64,000 nucleotides of DNA, from NCBI RefSeq assembly GCF_015207985.1, contig NZ_JADEVV010000003.1, positions 56,429-120,428 on the forward strand. The letters run 5' to 3'. Shown here one piece after another: positions 50,014 to 58,449 of this stretch. The notes beneath the pieces were generated by a model that was not told the DNA's origin, searched no databases, and worked only from the letters and a program-made list of their open reading frames with translations. Every line of letters starts with the position of its first letter. The stretch's first letter is position 1. The stretch is from Synechocystis salina LEGE 00031 (GTDB lineage: Bacteria > Cyanobacteriota > Cyanobacteriia > Cyanobacteriales > Microcystaceae). Made by a program: the position numbers and the translations under genes.

Positions 50014-51117
50014 ATGACAGAGTTAATTAAATCTCTACCAAGTTGGCTCAAGATTACGCTCGTTTTCCCCATCCTCTTTTTGAATGGGGTTTTGTTAACT
50101 CTGATCATTGATCGTTTCCGTGACCTCTTTGACTACATCATTATTGCGACCTTAGTAACTTTCTTGCTCAAGTTAACCATTGGTTTTTTAGTTAGCAAGG
50201 GTATTGGTAAACGGTTGGCAATTTTTGCGGTCATTACCATCAGTTTTGCACTGATCGCCCTGGGGGGAATTACGATAATCCCTTTAATGGCCAGTCAATT
50301 GAGTAATCTTTCCCAGGATATTCCCCATTGGCTCAGTGCCAGTAAAGACCATTTAGATAATTTGCGCAACTCTACTTTCGCCCTAACCCTCGATGGCATG
50401 GGGATCAATATTGATGACCTATTGCAAAAGACCTACATTGCCTTGAGTAAAGAATTGGACCGCATTGGGCAAATTAGTCTGAAAGTATTGACCGAAACCA
50501 TTGGGGGCGTGGTGGATACTCTAGTGATCTTGGTGTTAACTATTTTTTTATTAGTGGGGGGGGATGGTTTTTGGCAAGGAATTCTGAGTTGGTTACCCTC
50601 TCCCTGGGAGAAAAAAATTCCCCAATATGCCAGTGAAATTTTCCGGGATTATTTTATTAGTCGTTTAATTCTGGCGTCGGGGTCTAGCCTAGCTCGCTTG
50701 GTGGTTTTTGCCGCTTTAGGCATTCCCTACAGTATTCTTTTCGCCTTTAGTTTGGGTTTGGCCAGTTTGATTCCCTTTGCTGGGGCGGTGGTAACCTTTA
50801 TTGGCACTGTGGTTTTAGTTTTAAATGGTTGGGTAGTGGCAGTGAAATTTTTCGTCAGTGCCATTGTTATTGATCAAATCACCGACAACGGTGTGGCACC
50901 CAAATTAATGGGGGATAAAATTGGCTTAAATCCGGTCTGGATCTTGATTTCAATCTTTGTCGGGGCAGAAATAGCCGGTTTGCTGGGGGTACTGCTGGCA
51001 GTCCCGATCGCCAGTGTGATCAAGAAAGTGGTTGATGATGTGCGGGCTGGAAAAACTGATCTCAGTGAACCTGAGCCCCAGGATCCGCCGGAGATACTGC
51101 CGGAATCCCTTGCTTAG
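50014..51117 (+). CDS. AI-2E family transporter / PerM-like permease
   Basis: A 367-residue integral membrane protein with about eight helices, of the UPF0118/PerM family. Some members export autoinducer-2 and others act as Na+(Li+)/H+ antiporters, so the substrate is unsure. Family markers: helices near the N-terminus followed by a periplasmic region, then FAALGIPYSILFAFSLGLASLIPFAGAVVTF and VIDQITDNGVAPKLMGDKIGLNPVWILISIFVGAEIAGLLGVLLAVPI. A longer reading starts with TTG at 49963; the ATG at 50014 is used here. Confidence 0.88.
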   Translation: MTELIKSLPSWLKITLVFPILFLNGVLLTLIIDRFRDLFDYIIIATLVTFLLKLTIGFLVSKGIGKRLAIFAVITISFALIALGGITIIPLMASQLSNLSQDIPHWLSASKDHLDNLRNSTFALTLDGMGINIDDLLQKTYIALSKELDRIGQISLKVLTETIGGVVDTLVILVLTIFLLVGGDGFWQGILSWLPSPWEKKIPQYASEIFRDYFISRLILASGSSLARLVVFAALGIPYSILFAFSLGLASLIPFAGAVVTFIGTVVLVLNGWVVAVKFFVSAIVIDQITDNGVAPKLMGDKIGLNPVWILISIFVGAEIAGLLGVLLAVPIASVIKKVVDDVRAGKTDLSEPEPQDPPEILPESLA

Positions 51118-51518
51118 GGTGGGAACGTATGTGGGATGACAAAAAAATTAAGACAATCTAGCTCAAACCAGATGTAAGAGCAAGCAAAAACCTGAAAAGC
51201 TGAGAAGAAGCACCACCACGCCGTTTTACCTCAGTTTATGACCTGGTGTAACCAGGGGGGAGTCATCAATTCCCGTTTTCGTTTCCGGGTACGAGCCCGG
51301 TCTACTGCCACGCAGAATGCACAGAGACACCCTTATTTTTCAAGCATAGATCAAAAAACGTTGTTGGCAGTCACCAACGCGGTAGTTACTTCCCTGCCAT
51401 TATAACCCGATCCTTTGGCGATCGGGCAATGGGACTAGACTCCCAACCGGGACGTTAATTGGGCTAGCAGTCCCGTTGGGTAAGGCACTAAGCGGAATCA
51501 ACCTGGGCCGTATTCAGA
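51118..51518 (-). ncRNA. Candidate structured small RNA between convergent genes
   Basis: A 400-base gap between the ends of two convergent genes, where promoters are not expected. On the minus strand a perfect TATAAT lies at 51399-51404, so a transcript would start near 51391 and run toward 51200. Hairpins along it are GTTGG/CCAAC (51363-51378), CCGGG/CCCGG (51285-51300) and CCTGGT/ACCAGG (51242-51256). A T-rich stretch lies near 51143-51149. The transcript would be about 190-240 bases. It has no long open frame. The identity is unknown; it does not match tmRNA, RNase P RNA or SRP RNA as I remember them. Confidence 0.45.
51399..51404 (-). promoter_or_regulatory. Consensus -10 box (TATAAT) on the minus strand
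   Basis: Perfect TATAAT read on the minus strand. Upstream sequence contains an inverted repeat CCCGATC/GATCGGG (51406-51426) directly before it, which could be an operator. A TTGCCC lies about 19 bases upstream as a weak -35. There is no gene downstream on this strand other than the candidate RNA. Confidence 0.45.
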
Positions 51519-52103
51519 TTATCCTTGGCGATGGTTGAATTTCCAGAGGGCACTGGAAACCCAGTTGGTGAGAATGTGGGCCACAATGGGCACCAGTAAA
51601 TTACCGCTGGCGATCGCCCCGTAGCCCAGCACCAAACCCACCACTGTCGCCCAAACCACATAGGGCCACTGCTCAGCACTGCTCAGGTGCAGTACGCCAA
51701 AAACTAAACTGGAAACCACCACGGCCAACCCCCCAGCCCCCAGGGCCGATAACATCACTCCCCGAAATAGTAATTCTTCACTGAGGCCGGGCAACAGTCC
51801 CAACCAGAGTAGGTCAGCCCACACCAAGGGTTTAATGACAAAGGCGAGATAGACATCGGCACTGGCTCGATAGGCAGGCCAAAGTCGGTAAATTAATCCA
51901 CTGGCCAGGATAATGGCCACCGCTAAACCTACTCCTATTAAGGCATCCGGAGCATTTAAACTTATCCTTAACAGGGTTACATCCCCCCACCATTGCCAAA
52001 GCTTAGCAATGATCAGCAGTAACACCGCTGTGAATCCCATCACCCCCAAAATTTGGGTACGGTTCAGGGGTTCCATTTCGGAAGGACTATTAGATGGAGA
52101 CAC
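51519..52103 (-). CDS. CPBP-family intramembrane metalloprotease
   Basis: A 194-residue membrane protein with about five helices. The three motifs of the Abi/CAAX family are visible: Glu109-Glu110-x3-Arg114 (SEELLFRG), Phe135-x3-His139 (FGVLH) and His176-x3-Asn180 (HILTN). These residues bind the metal and cut within the membrane. In bacteria, members take part in bacteriocin immunity, and in cyanobacteria and plants their roles are mostly unknown. It starts six bases before the end of the next gene on the same strand (52110), so they are an operon. Confidence 0.85.
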   Translation of the reverse strand: MSPSNSPSEMEPLNRTQILGVMGFTAVLLLIIAKLWQWWGDVTLLRISLNAPDALIGVGLAVAIILASGLIYRLWPAYRASADVYLAFVIKPLVWADLLWLGLLPGLSEELLFRGVMLSALGAGGLAVVVSSLVFGVLHLSSAEQWPYVVWATVVGLVLGYGAIASGNLLVPIVAHILTNWVSSALWKFNHRQG

Positions 52104-52109
52104 AGATAC

Positions 52110-53156
52110 TCAGGGTAGGCGGTGAAGAAGGGGAAAATCCGGTTGGAAACAATCAAGGTTAATGCCTGCACGGTCTGCACACAGCACACCGATCGCCTCT
52201 AAATAAGAGTTTACCCTAACCACAGAAATGCCTAGGTCTTCGGCATAGACTTCTAGTTGGGTGGAGTTATTTTCCACCGCAATGATGCGGGTAGAAGTTT
52301 GGCTAAAACTCATCAGGGCCGAACCACCGCAGGCACTGGCGGGCACAACCACCGCATTCACGTCCCGACTCCAGAGGGTTTGGCCATCGGTGCCGGGAAA
52401 TCTCTGGTAGTGGGGAGCCCGACTCAGCCCCATCAACACACAGGGTAAAAAGGTGTAGCCCAATTCCTCTGCCGCCGACCGGGGAGAAATCTCTGGATCC
52501 AGGGGTAGGGGACTCAACGCTGGAGCATGGGCACAGGGCACCTGAAACTGCCGCACCACCAAATGGGAAATGACTGCTTCGGCCCCCGCCAAGGGATCCA
52601 CTCCCCGGCCATGGCGATAATCAGCTAGCACTTGACTGCCCACGTCGTCGGGAAAGCGAGCAATAACGGCGATCGCCTGGGCCTTGGTCTGGGTCAATAA
52701 CTTATCCGCCGCCCGCAATAAGCTTTCTGGATTGGCAATGGTCCCCCAACTCGTCCCCGAGGCCGATAGTCGCAACTCTACCCCCAGGGGTTCATCCGTA
52801 ACAACATAATCCGTCAGAGTTAAACCGAGGGTGGCCCTGGCTCCGTCCGCCACCTGCAAATGTCGCCAGCGCAAATCTTCCTCAATGCCCTGGTCCAAAA
52901 TCAGCCCAATGGCATTTTGATGCCCTGGTGCGAGACCCCAATCCCCCTGGGCAAAGCGGTCTAGGGCATAACCTTCCACATAAAGAGCATTAGGTATGGG
53001 GTAATAAAGTTGAGCCCCGTTCAATACATTGGGATGGGTAATTAGGCGATCACACACTAGAGCCATGGCCCTGGCGATCGGCAAAGCATCCCCAGCGTAA
53101 CCACCAATGGCCGCCCCCACCCCAGTGGGAATGATTAAAGTGACGTTATAACTCAA
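52110..53156 (-). CDS. DUF3326 family protein
   Basis: A 348-residue soluble protein found in cyanobacteria and plants. Its N-terminus IIPTGVGAAIGGYAGDALPIARAMA and the block VVPASACGGSALMSFSQTSTRIIAVENNST are the parts I recognise as DUF3326. The Gly-rich start looks like a nucleotide- or phosphate-binding loop but no known motif fits. Function is unknown. The stop lies six bases before the protease gene, and a small conserved gene (53196) lies just upstream on the same strand. Confidence 0.75.
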   Translation of the reverse strand: MSYNVTLIIPTGVGAAIGGYAGDALPIARAMALVCDRLITHPNVLNGAQLYYPIPNALYVEGYALDRFAQGDWGLAPGHQNAIGLILDQGIEEDLRWRHLQVADGARATLGLTLTDYVVTDEPLGVELRLSASGTSWGTIANPESLLRAADKLLTQTKAQAIAVIARFPDDVGSQVLADYRHGRGVDPLAGAEAVISHLVVRQFQVPCAHAPALSPLPLDPEISPRSAAEELGYTFLPCVLMGLSRAPHYQRFPGTDGQTLWSRDVNAVVVPASACGGSALMSFSQTSTRIIAVENNSTQLEVYAEDLGISVVRVNSYLEAIGVLCADRAGINLDCFQPDFPLLHRLP

Positions 53157-53195
53157 AGTAACCGTAAAAGACTGGAACTGGTGAAATTTAAACTT

Positions 53196-53384
53196 CTAGA
53201 CTTCCTGCACCGCTGTTACTGTGACCACCGCCTCCACCTGGGCTTTTTGTTGCTCTTTGTCCACCGCTGTCACCGCCCACCGCAGGGGATCACCCCGTTT
53301 GGCCAACTCCGCTTCAATTTCCCGTTGCAGTTCTAGGGGATTTTCCTGGAGGTCAATTTCCGCAGTGATGAAATGAGTAGTCAT
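53196..53384 (-). CDS. Small conserved hypothetical protein
   Basis: A 62-residue protein, MTTHFITAEIDLQENPLELQREIEA..., with a helix and then beta-rich repeats (VTAVDKEQQKAQVEAVVTVTAV). It is soluble, charged and has no cysteine. I do not recognise a function. It sits 39 bases before the DUF3326 gene on the same strand, so it is probably the first gene of the 53196-51519 operon. Its start codon is an ATG. Confidence 0.55.
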   Translation of the reverse strand: MTTHFITAEIDLQENPLELQREIEAELAKRGDPLRWAVTAVDKEQQKAQVEAVVTVTAVQEV

Positions 53385-53507
53385 GGTTGATTGGGCTGAT
53401 GTATGGGACTAGGCAAAGGGAAACCTGATTGGATCTTAGCAAAACCCCAGGAATTTCTCGCTATAATTCCAAATTGACCACAAAGCTAACTTGGGCAAAA
53501 CAAAAGC

Positions 53508-54803
53508 TTGAAAAAGGTTGTAGTTGGCATTACCTCCCTTCTAATCTGGAGTTTATTAGTGGGGACAGTGTTATGGGGAGAAAGTATTTGGTTTTCCCAT
53601 CCTCCCCTGACTCCTGGCGATCGAGCTTCCCTTAACCAATATTTGGCCGATCGCCTTAACCAAGGGGAGGGTAAGGAATTAGGCAGTGCTGCCCTAGCCC
53701 TGATCCAGAATAGAAAAGTAGAGACCGTACATACGGTGGGTGTGGAGAATGTTGATTCCCGTTCCCCCATTAAACCCGAAAATACCCTCTACCAAATGGC
53801 TTCCGTAAGTAAACTGGTCACCGCCTGGGGGGTAATGAAATTGGTGGAAATAGGACAGATTAATTTGGACGACCCAGTGTTGCCCTACCTTCAGCGTTGG
53901 CAGTTTCCCGCTGATAGCCCTTACCGAGCAGAGGTAACCATTGCCCAACTGTTGAGCCATACCGGTGGACAGAACGATCATTTTGGCTATGGGGGATTTT
54001 TGCCGGGGCAACCATTGCAAACCCTGGAACAGTCCTTGACCCTAACAAACGATGTGGCCTTTGGGGAACCAAGGGGAGTGGAAGCCGTTTATCCACCAGG
54101 AAAAGAGTTTAGCTATTCCGGTGGCGGTTATACCGTTCTGCAATTATTGGTGGAAGAGGTAACGGGAAAGTCCTTTGCTGAATTTATGCAGACACAAGTC
54201 CTTAACCCGTTGGGTATGACCGGGGCCAATTTTGATTGGCAAACCATTGTTACCCAGGGCCAGGCGGACGATTTAGCCACTAGTTTTACTGAAGATTTAC
54301 AACCCAGTCCTCCCCGCCATTTCACTGCTACGGGGGCGGCTTCTCTTTATGCCAGTTTGGCTGACATGGTTAAATTTGCCCAAGCCCATCTGCAAGGGAA
54401 TCCTGTCCTAAGCACCGAGACTCTCAACGCCATGGCGGAACCACAGCCAGGCACCAAGGGAACTTGGGGTTTGGGCATGATGCTATACCAAACCACGGAC
54501 AATGGGGGCCATGTTGTGGGCCATGACGGGGGGAATGTACCTGCCCTGAACCACACTTTGCGGGTTAATCCAGCAACGGGTAATGGCATTGTGCTGCTGC
54601 TATCGGGGAACCGTAACCTAGCTAGTGACCTGGGGGATGATTGGGTTTATTGGGAAACAGGTAAGTTAACGACGGCGGCCAGGCAACGATTTTGGCAGTC
54701 TCGGCTCATACCCGGTTTAGTGGCCATCGGGGCTGGGGCGATCGCCATTAGCCTTTGGATTTTTATACTCCCGGGGTTACGCCGACGATTTTCAGGTCAT
54801 TAA
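53508..54803 (+). CDS. Beta-lactamase-fold serine hydrolase (class C-like)
   Basis: A 431-residue envelope protein from a TTG start. An N-terminal hydrophobic segment (about 5-25) anchors or exports it. The SxxK motif is Ser99-Val-Ser-Lys102 (ASVSKLVTAW); the Tyr motif is YSGGGY, and a late HDGG lies in place of KTG. A C-terminal transmembrane helix (about 405-425) then keeps it in the membrane with the active site outside. It belongs with class C beta-lactamases, esterases and D-Ala peptidases; a peptidoglycan or ester substrate is likelier than an antibiotic. Confidence 0.85.
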   Translation: MKKVVVGITSLLIWSLLVGTVLWGESIWFSHPPLTPGDRASLNQYLADRLNQGEGKELGSAALALIQNRKVETVHTVGVENVDSRSPIKPENTLYQMASVSKLVTAWGVMKLVEIGQINLDDPVLPYLQRWQFPADSPYRAEVTIAQLLSHTGGQNDHFGYGGFLPGQPLQTLEQSLTLTNDVAFGEPRGVEAVYPPGKEFSYSGGGYTVLQLLVEEVTGKSFAEFMQTQVLNPLGMTGANFDWQTIVTQGQADDLATSFTEDLQPSPPRHFTATGAASLYASLADMVKFAQAHLQGNPVLSTETLNAMAEPQPGTKGTWGLGMMLYQTTDNGGHVVGHDGGNVPALNHTLRVNPATGNGIVLLLSGNRNLASDLGDDWVYWETGKLTTAARQRFWQSRLIPGLVAIGAGAIAISLWIFILPGLRRRFSGH

Positions 54804-54820
54804 AACTCTGGGTTTAGAAC

Positions 54821-56221
54821 TCAGACTACGGTGAATGCCTTACCATAGTTGGCTATGGGCACAGTCCTCTGCTCACATTTGAGGTAAATGGTCAGCACCT
54901 CCTCCGATGGCGATCGCCGCCGCACGATCAACTTACCCCCCAGTAGTTGAAAAAGGTTTTTGGTCACGTCCCAATTTAAACTCAGGCAACCTGTTTCCGG
55001 CTGGAACATGAGCAATTCCCCTAGGGCCTTGACGGGATTGGCTTGGTGCACCGACTGGGTATGGAACTGCACCTTTAATTGGTCCCCGGCGGTGGTGATT
55101 TTTAAATGAATTTCTCCGCCTCCGTTGAAATTCCGCACAAATTTTTCAATCATGCCCCCCAACACCTGGTCCAACAAACTGGGGTTACTCCACACCTGGG
55201 GCAAGGAATGGGGAATTTGGGCTTGTAAATTAACGTTGTAGCGTTGGGCCTGTTTTTGCCAGCGGGGAATCCCGGCTTGAAACACTGCTTCTAGGGACGT
55301 GACTGTCAGGGGCACCACCAATTCTGGCAGGGGCGTTGACTCCAATTCCGTGGCTCGGAAAATCAGATCCATGCGGCTGATTTGATCACTACACTCCCGG
55401 TCAATGGATTCAATCCGTTTGAGCACTTCTGGGGAAAGATCTTTACGACGCAACAACAACTTGGTCAGGGTGCGAATACTAGTTAGGGGAGTGCGCACCT
55501 CATGGGTTAAAGCTTGGAGCAGTTCCACGTCTGGGGATGGTTCCGCCGCTTCCTGTTCCTGCAGTGGGGAAAGATTATGGAGATTGGGCTGATAGTCCAG
55601 CATTAACTGCCCGAAGTAAGTCACCAAACGGAAATCGGGCTGGGGAAAATTAAAGGCCGCTATGGCTTTTTGTAAGAGGGGCAGGTCAGAGCCTAGTCCG
55701 TACTTGAGACGAGTCTGGAGACTAAACCAAGCTTGTTGCAAAATCTCCGGGTCAAAACTCCAGTAAAACTGGGCTAAACCCTGCTCATTCTTACCCAACA
55801 GCAATAACAAACCAAATTGGGGGGTCATCAGCCAGCAAAATTGTTCTTCCGCCAAGGGATCCTGGGGAAACAGGGGAATTTCCCGCATGGGAGGGGTTGG
55901 ACTCCATTCAGATTCCTCACCAACTAAACAGGGCCAAGGGGAAAACTCCTCCCAGGAAGTGGCAATGCCTTGGTAAAAATTTCGCACCAGCACCGCATCT
56001 TTGAGCACCGGAGCGGGGCCAGCCAAACAAATTCCCGGTAATTCCCCCCCTACATTGACATTGGGTAAAGTCTGCCTTAAAAATGGCTCCAAAGCGGCGA
56101 TCGCCCCAAACCATTGTTGCTGGGCTTTGGGATGGGCCCACTGGGGAGCCCGCCCCCGGTCATATCCTCCCCAACCGGAAGACACAAACAAATCACTCAA
56201 CTTTAGGCAAACTTCATTCAC
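54821..56221 (-). CDS. Histidine kinase with a degenerate ATP-binding domain
   Basis: A 466-residue soluble protein. A DICT/GAF-like N-terminal region (1-200) precedes a HisKA domain with His240 in LTHEVRTPLTSIRTLTKLLL, a good phosphoacceptor site. The ATP-binding domain is atypical: the N-box Asn is missing (LLDQVLGGMIEKF), DxGxG is missing (FHTQSVHQANPVKA) and the GxGLGL is changed to ETGCLSLNW. So either it is a phospho-acceptor only, phosphorylated by another kinase, or it binds ATP in a different way. No membrane segment is seen. The beta-lactamase-fold gene is convergent. Confidence 0.75.
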   Translation of the reverse strand: MNEVCLKLSDLFVSSGWGGYDRGRAPQWAHPKAQQQWFGAIAALEPFLRQTLPNVNVGGELPGICLAGPAPVLKDAVLVRNFYQGIATSWEEFSPWPCLVGEESEWSPTPPMREIPLFPQDPLAEEQFCWLMTPQFGLLLLLGKNEQGLAQFYWSFDPEILQQAWFSLQTRLKYGLGSDLPLLQKAIAAFNFPQPDFRLVTYFGQLMLDYQPNLHNLSPLQEQEAAEPSPDVELLQALTHEVRTPLTSIRTLTKLLLRRKDLSPEVLKRIESIDRECSDQISRMDLIFRATELESTPLPELVVPLTVTSLEAVFQAGIPRWQKQAQRYNVNLQAQIPHSLPQVWSNPSLLDQVLGGMIEKFVRNFNGGGEIHLKITTAGDQLKVQFHTQSVHQANPVKALGELLMFQPETGCLSLNWDVTKNLFQLLGGKLIVRRRSPSEEVLTIYLKCEQRTVPIANYGKAFTVV

Positions 56222-57438
56222 GGGAACCAGATTTTTAGGTAGGGAAAATCAACAACGGTAATAGCGGGCGATGGAGATCTGAAAGGGGCAAGGAGATAGC
56301 AAACTTTTTGCCACTGCAATTTAACAGACTCAGCAGTGTTGGTGTGGCCTCTCCCCCTGATGGTAAGCCGATTTTCCTTTCCCCCTTAGGCGTAAAACCG
56401 AACAAGATCCGACGGATGGACGCAAAAGCGCGAAGAAGTGATGACAAATTTGCACCGCTATCCATCCTGACCAGGGGAAAACTCCATTAATTCTCCGATC
56501 ATTTTTGTAATGCGTTAACACTATGATCATTGGCAGAGATACGATCAGATAGAAATTATGAATTTATGCGGTTTTAAAATCTAATTACCTAATTAAGGTT
56601 TTGCATTGGTAGCATCAACCACTCGGACCAATTGTCTTCCTACGGTGAGCATATCCAGCGGAAGAACTTCGTCACCCCGTTATTTTTAAGTAACCGATCT
56701 CCACTCTAGTCCCCTACGAAAAACATCGTAATTCCCTCGTTGATGCCAAAACTGGCCACAGCTTTATCGCTTTTGAGGAAGAGACTAGTGAGAGTTAATG
56801 AAAATATTTTAATGCCAATATTTTTTAACTAACAATTTATGTTGTCCATTGTTGGAAAATTGCTGACTATTCCATCCTTGGCGATCGCCCCCCACAGTGG
56901 AACCGGACACAACACAGACAGAAAAAACGCTAATAAATTCAGTATTTATCACTGTAGAATTTTGTTTTATATCAAGTCGAATAAAGATACTTAGTTACCG
57001 AAAAAATAAAATCGGCACAAGCTATCAAGTTTTGGCGATCGCCATAATCGTAGCTGTAGACAATTAATTATTTTCAATAAATCGGATTAAAGAATTTATG
57101 AATTACAGAGTAAAAAGGTTGAAATCGAGACTAAATTACCTTGATATTGACTATGACTGGAAAATTTTCTATTAATAAATTCCCCTAAAGTCCTGTTTCG
57201 TACAGATAAGAATGTAGTTCTGAAGATAAGCTTTTGGTTTGGGCCTGCCCGGCGTCCCGTTTGCGCGCAATCCTTACTCTATAAAGAGATCAGCTTATCG
57301 TGCAGAGTAAATTTTCCCAAGCTTTGGGAGACAAGGAGCCATAAGCATTTTAATTCAAATGAATCTAAGAGGTTTTGGCATACAACCTTTATGATTGTTA
57401 GTGAATTGAGATGCCATTTTTAATTAATTGCATTGCCA
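56222..57438. other. Long non-coding gap, contents unknown
   Basis: 1217 bases with no gene that I can support, the largest gap in the window. It includes the promoter side of the kinase gene, one HIP1 octamer near 56880 and one near 57036, a small inverted repeat TCCCAA/TTGGGA at about 57315-57330, and AT-rich sequence before the Crp/Fnr gene. Frames in it are short and have no family features. A degraded gene or an RNA gene could be hidden here. Confidence 0.4.
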
Positions 57439-58155
57439 ATGACCAATAACCCCCCCATAAAATTAAATCAGTTATTAGGACTCCTCCCCGTCGAAGCTTA
57501 TAAACGTTTAACTCCCCATCTCAAAAAAGTTGTTTACAAGACCGGCACAGTACTATACGAGCCCAATGAGGTGATGGAATTTGCCTATTTTCCCAATACA
57601 GCCATGATTTCCGTTGTTTCAATTATGGAGGATGGCTCCACCACAGAAATTGGTTTAATTGGCAATGAAGGAATGGTGGGATTGCCTATTATTCTAGGGG
57701 GAAAACAGACCACAAGTCAGGTCATCGTCCAGGTGCCAGGGGAAGCGTGGAAACTAAGTGCCCATATACTGTTGCAGGAGTTTGAGCAGTCTCCCCAACT
57801 GCAAAGAATTTTTTTGCTCTATACCCAAGCGAGACTTACCCAGATTTCCCAGAGTGCCGCCTGCAATCGTCAACATAAAATTGAAGAACGTCTGGCCCGC
57901 TGGTTAATGTCCGTCCATGACTGTGTTCAAGTGGACGAAATCCCCCTCACTCAAGAATTTGTCGCCAATATGCTCGGAGTTAGGCGATCGGGGGTAACCA
58001 TTGCAGCGAACTCTCTGCAACAGTCCGGCATGATTGCTTATCGTCGGGGAAGAATAACTTTGTTAGACTACGATGCCCTTAAAAAAACTAGCTGTGAATG
58101 CTACCAATTAGTACAAGATGAATATATTCGTTTACTTGGTTTTCGTCGGGGTTAA
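57439..58155 (+). CDS. Crp/Fnr-family transcriptional regulator
   Basis: A 238-residue regulator. An N-terminal cyclic-nucleotide-binding-like beta-roll (about 20-130; VLYEPNEVMEFAYFPNTAMISVV, EIGLIGNEGMVGLP) is followed by a long dimer helix and a C-terminal winged HTH (about 165-220; EIPLTQEFVANMLGVRRSGVTIAANSLQQSGMI). The nucleotide pocket lacks the RSAE-like phosphate-binding stretch of true CRP, so cAMP binding is doubtful. FNR-type iron-binding cysteines are absent. This is a typical cyanobacterial Crp/Fnr type with unknown signal. ATG at 57439 is preferred to the TTG at 57433. Confidence 0.88.
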   Translation: MTNNPPIKLNQLLGLLPVEAYKRLTPHLKKVVYKTGTVLYEPNEVMEFAYFPNTAMISVVSIMEDGSTTEIGLIGNEGMVGLPIILGGKQTTSQVIVQVPGEAWKLSAHILLQEFEQSPQLQRIFLLYTQARLTQISQSAACNRQHKIEERLARWLMSVHDCVQVDEIPLTQEFVANMLGVRRSGVTIAANSLQQSGMIAYRRGRITLLDYDALKKTSCECYQLVQDEYIRLLGFRRG

Positions 58156-58449
58156 GCTAAGGATAAGAGCATGATCGTACAGACAAAAAGCAATATTTTT
58201 ACTAGGTTGGGTGTGGGGAATAATGAGTAAAAAAGCAAAGGTTCTTTAGAGATAGACACACCATTACCGGGTGAGGAATTCTGGATTAAGTCCGGATAAA
58301 ATATTTTCAAAAACTGTCTAGAAACTTTGCGGCGACGGCAAGCCTTAAAGCTTCTTGGAGCATCAGACCCAGTCATAACGTTGGCTTTTTTAGAGTTTCC
58401 CGCCATTCGGTCGTACAACTATTGCCAGTTTAATAATTGGTGTGATGCA

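Noticed and set aside
49963..51117. AI-2E transporter start at the TTG at 49963
   Set aside because: The added 17 residues (Cys-rich) are unlike the family; ATG at 50014 gives the usual N-terminus.
51285..51300. tRNA-like T arm CCGGGTACGAGCCCGG
   Set aside because: The loop has six bases and lacks TTCRANY; no acceptor or anticodon arm fits around it.
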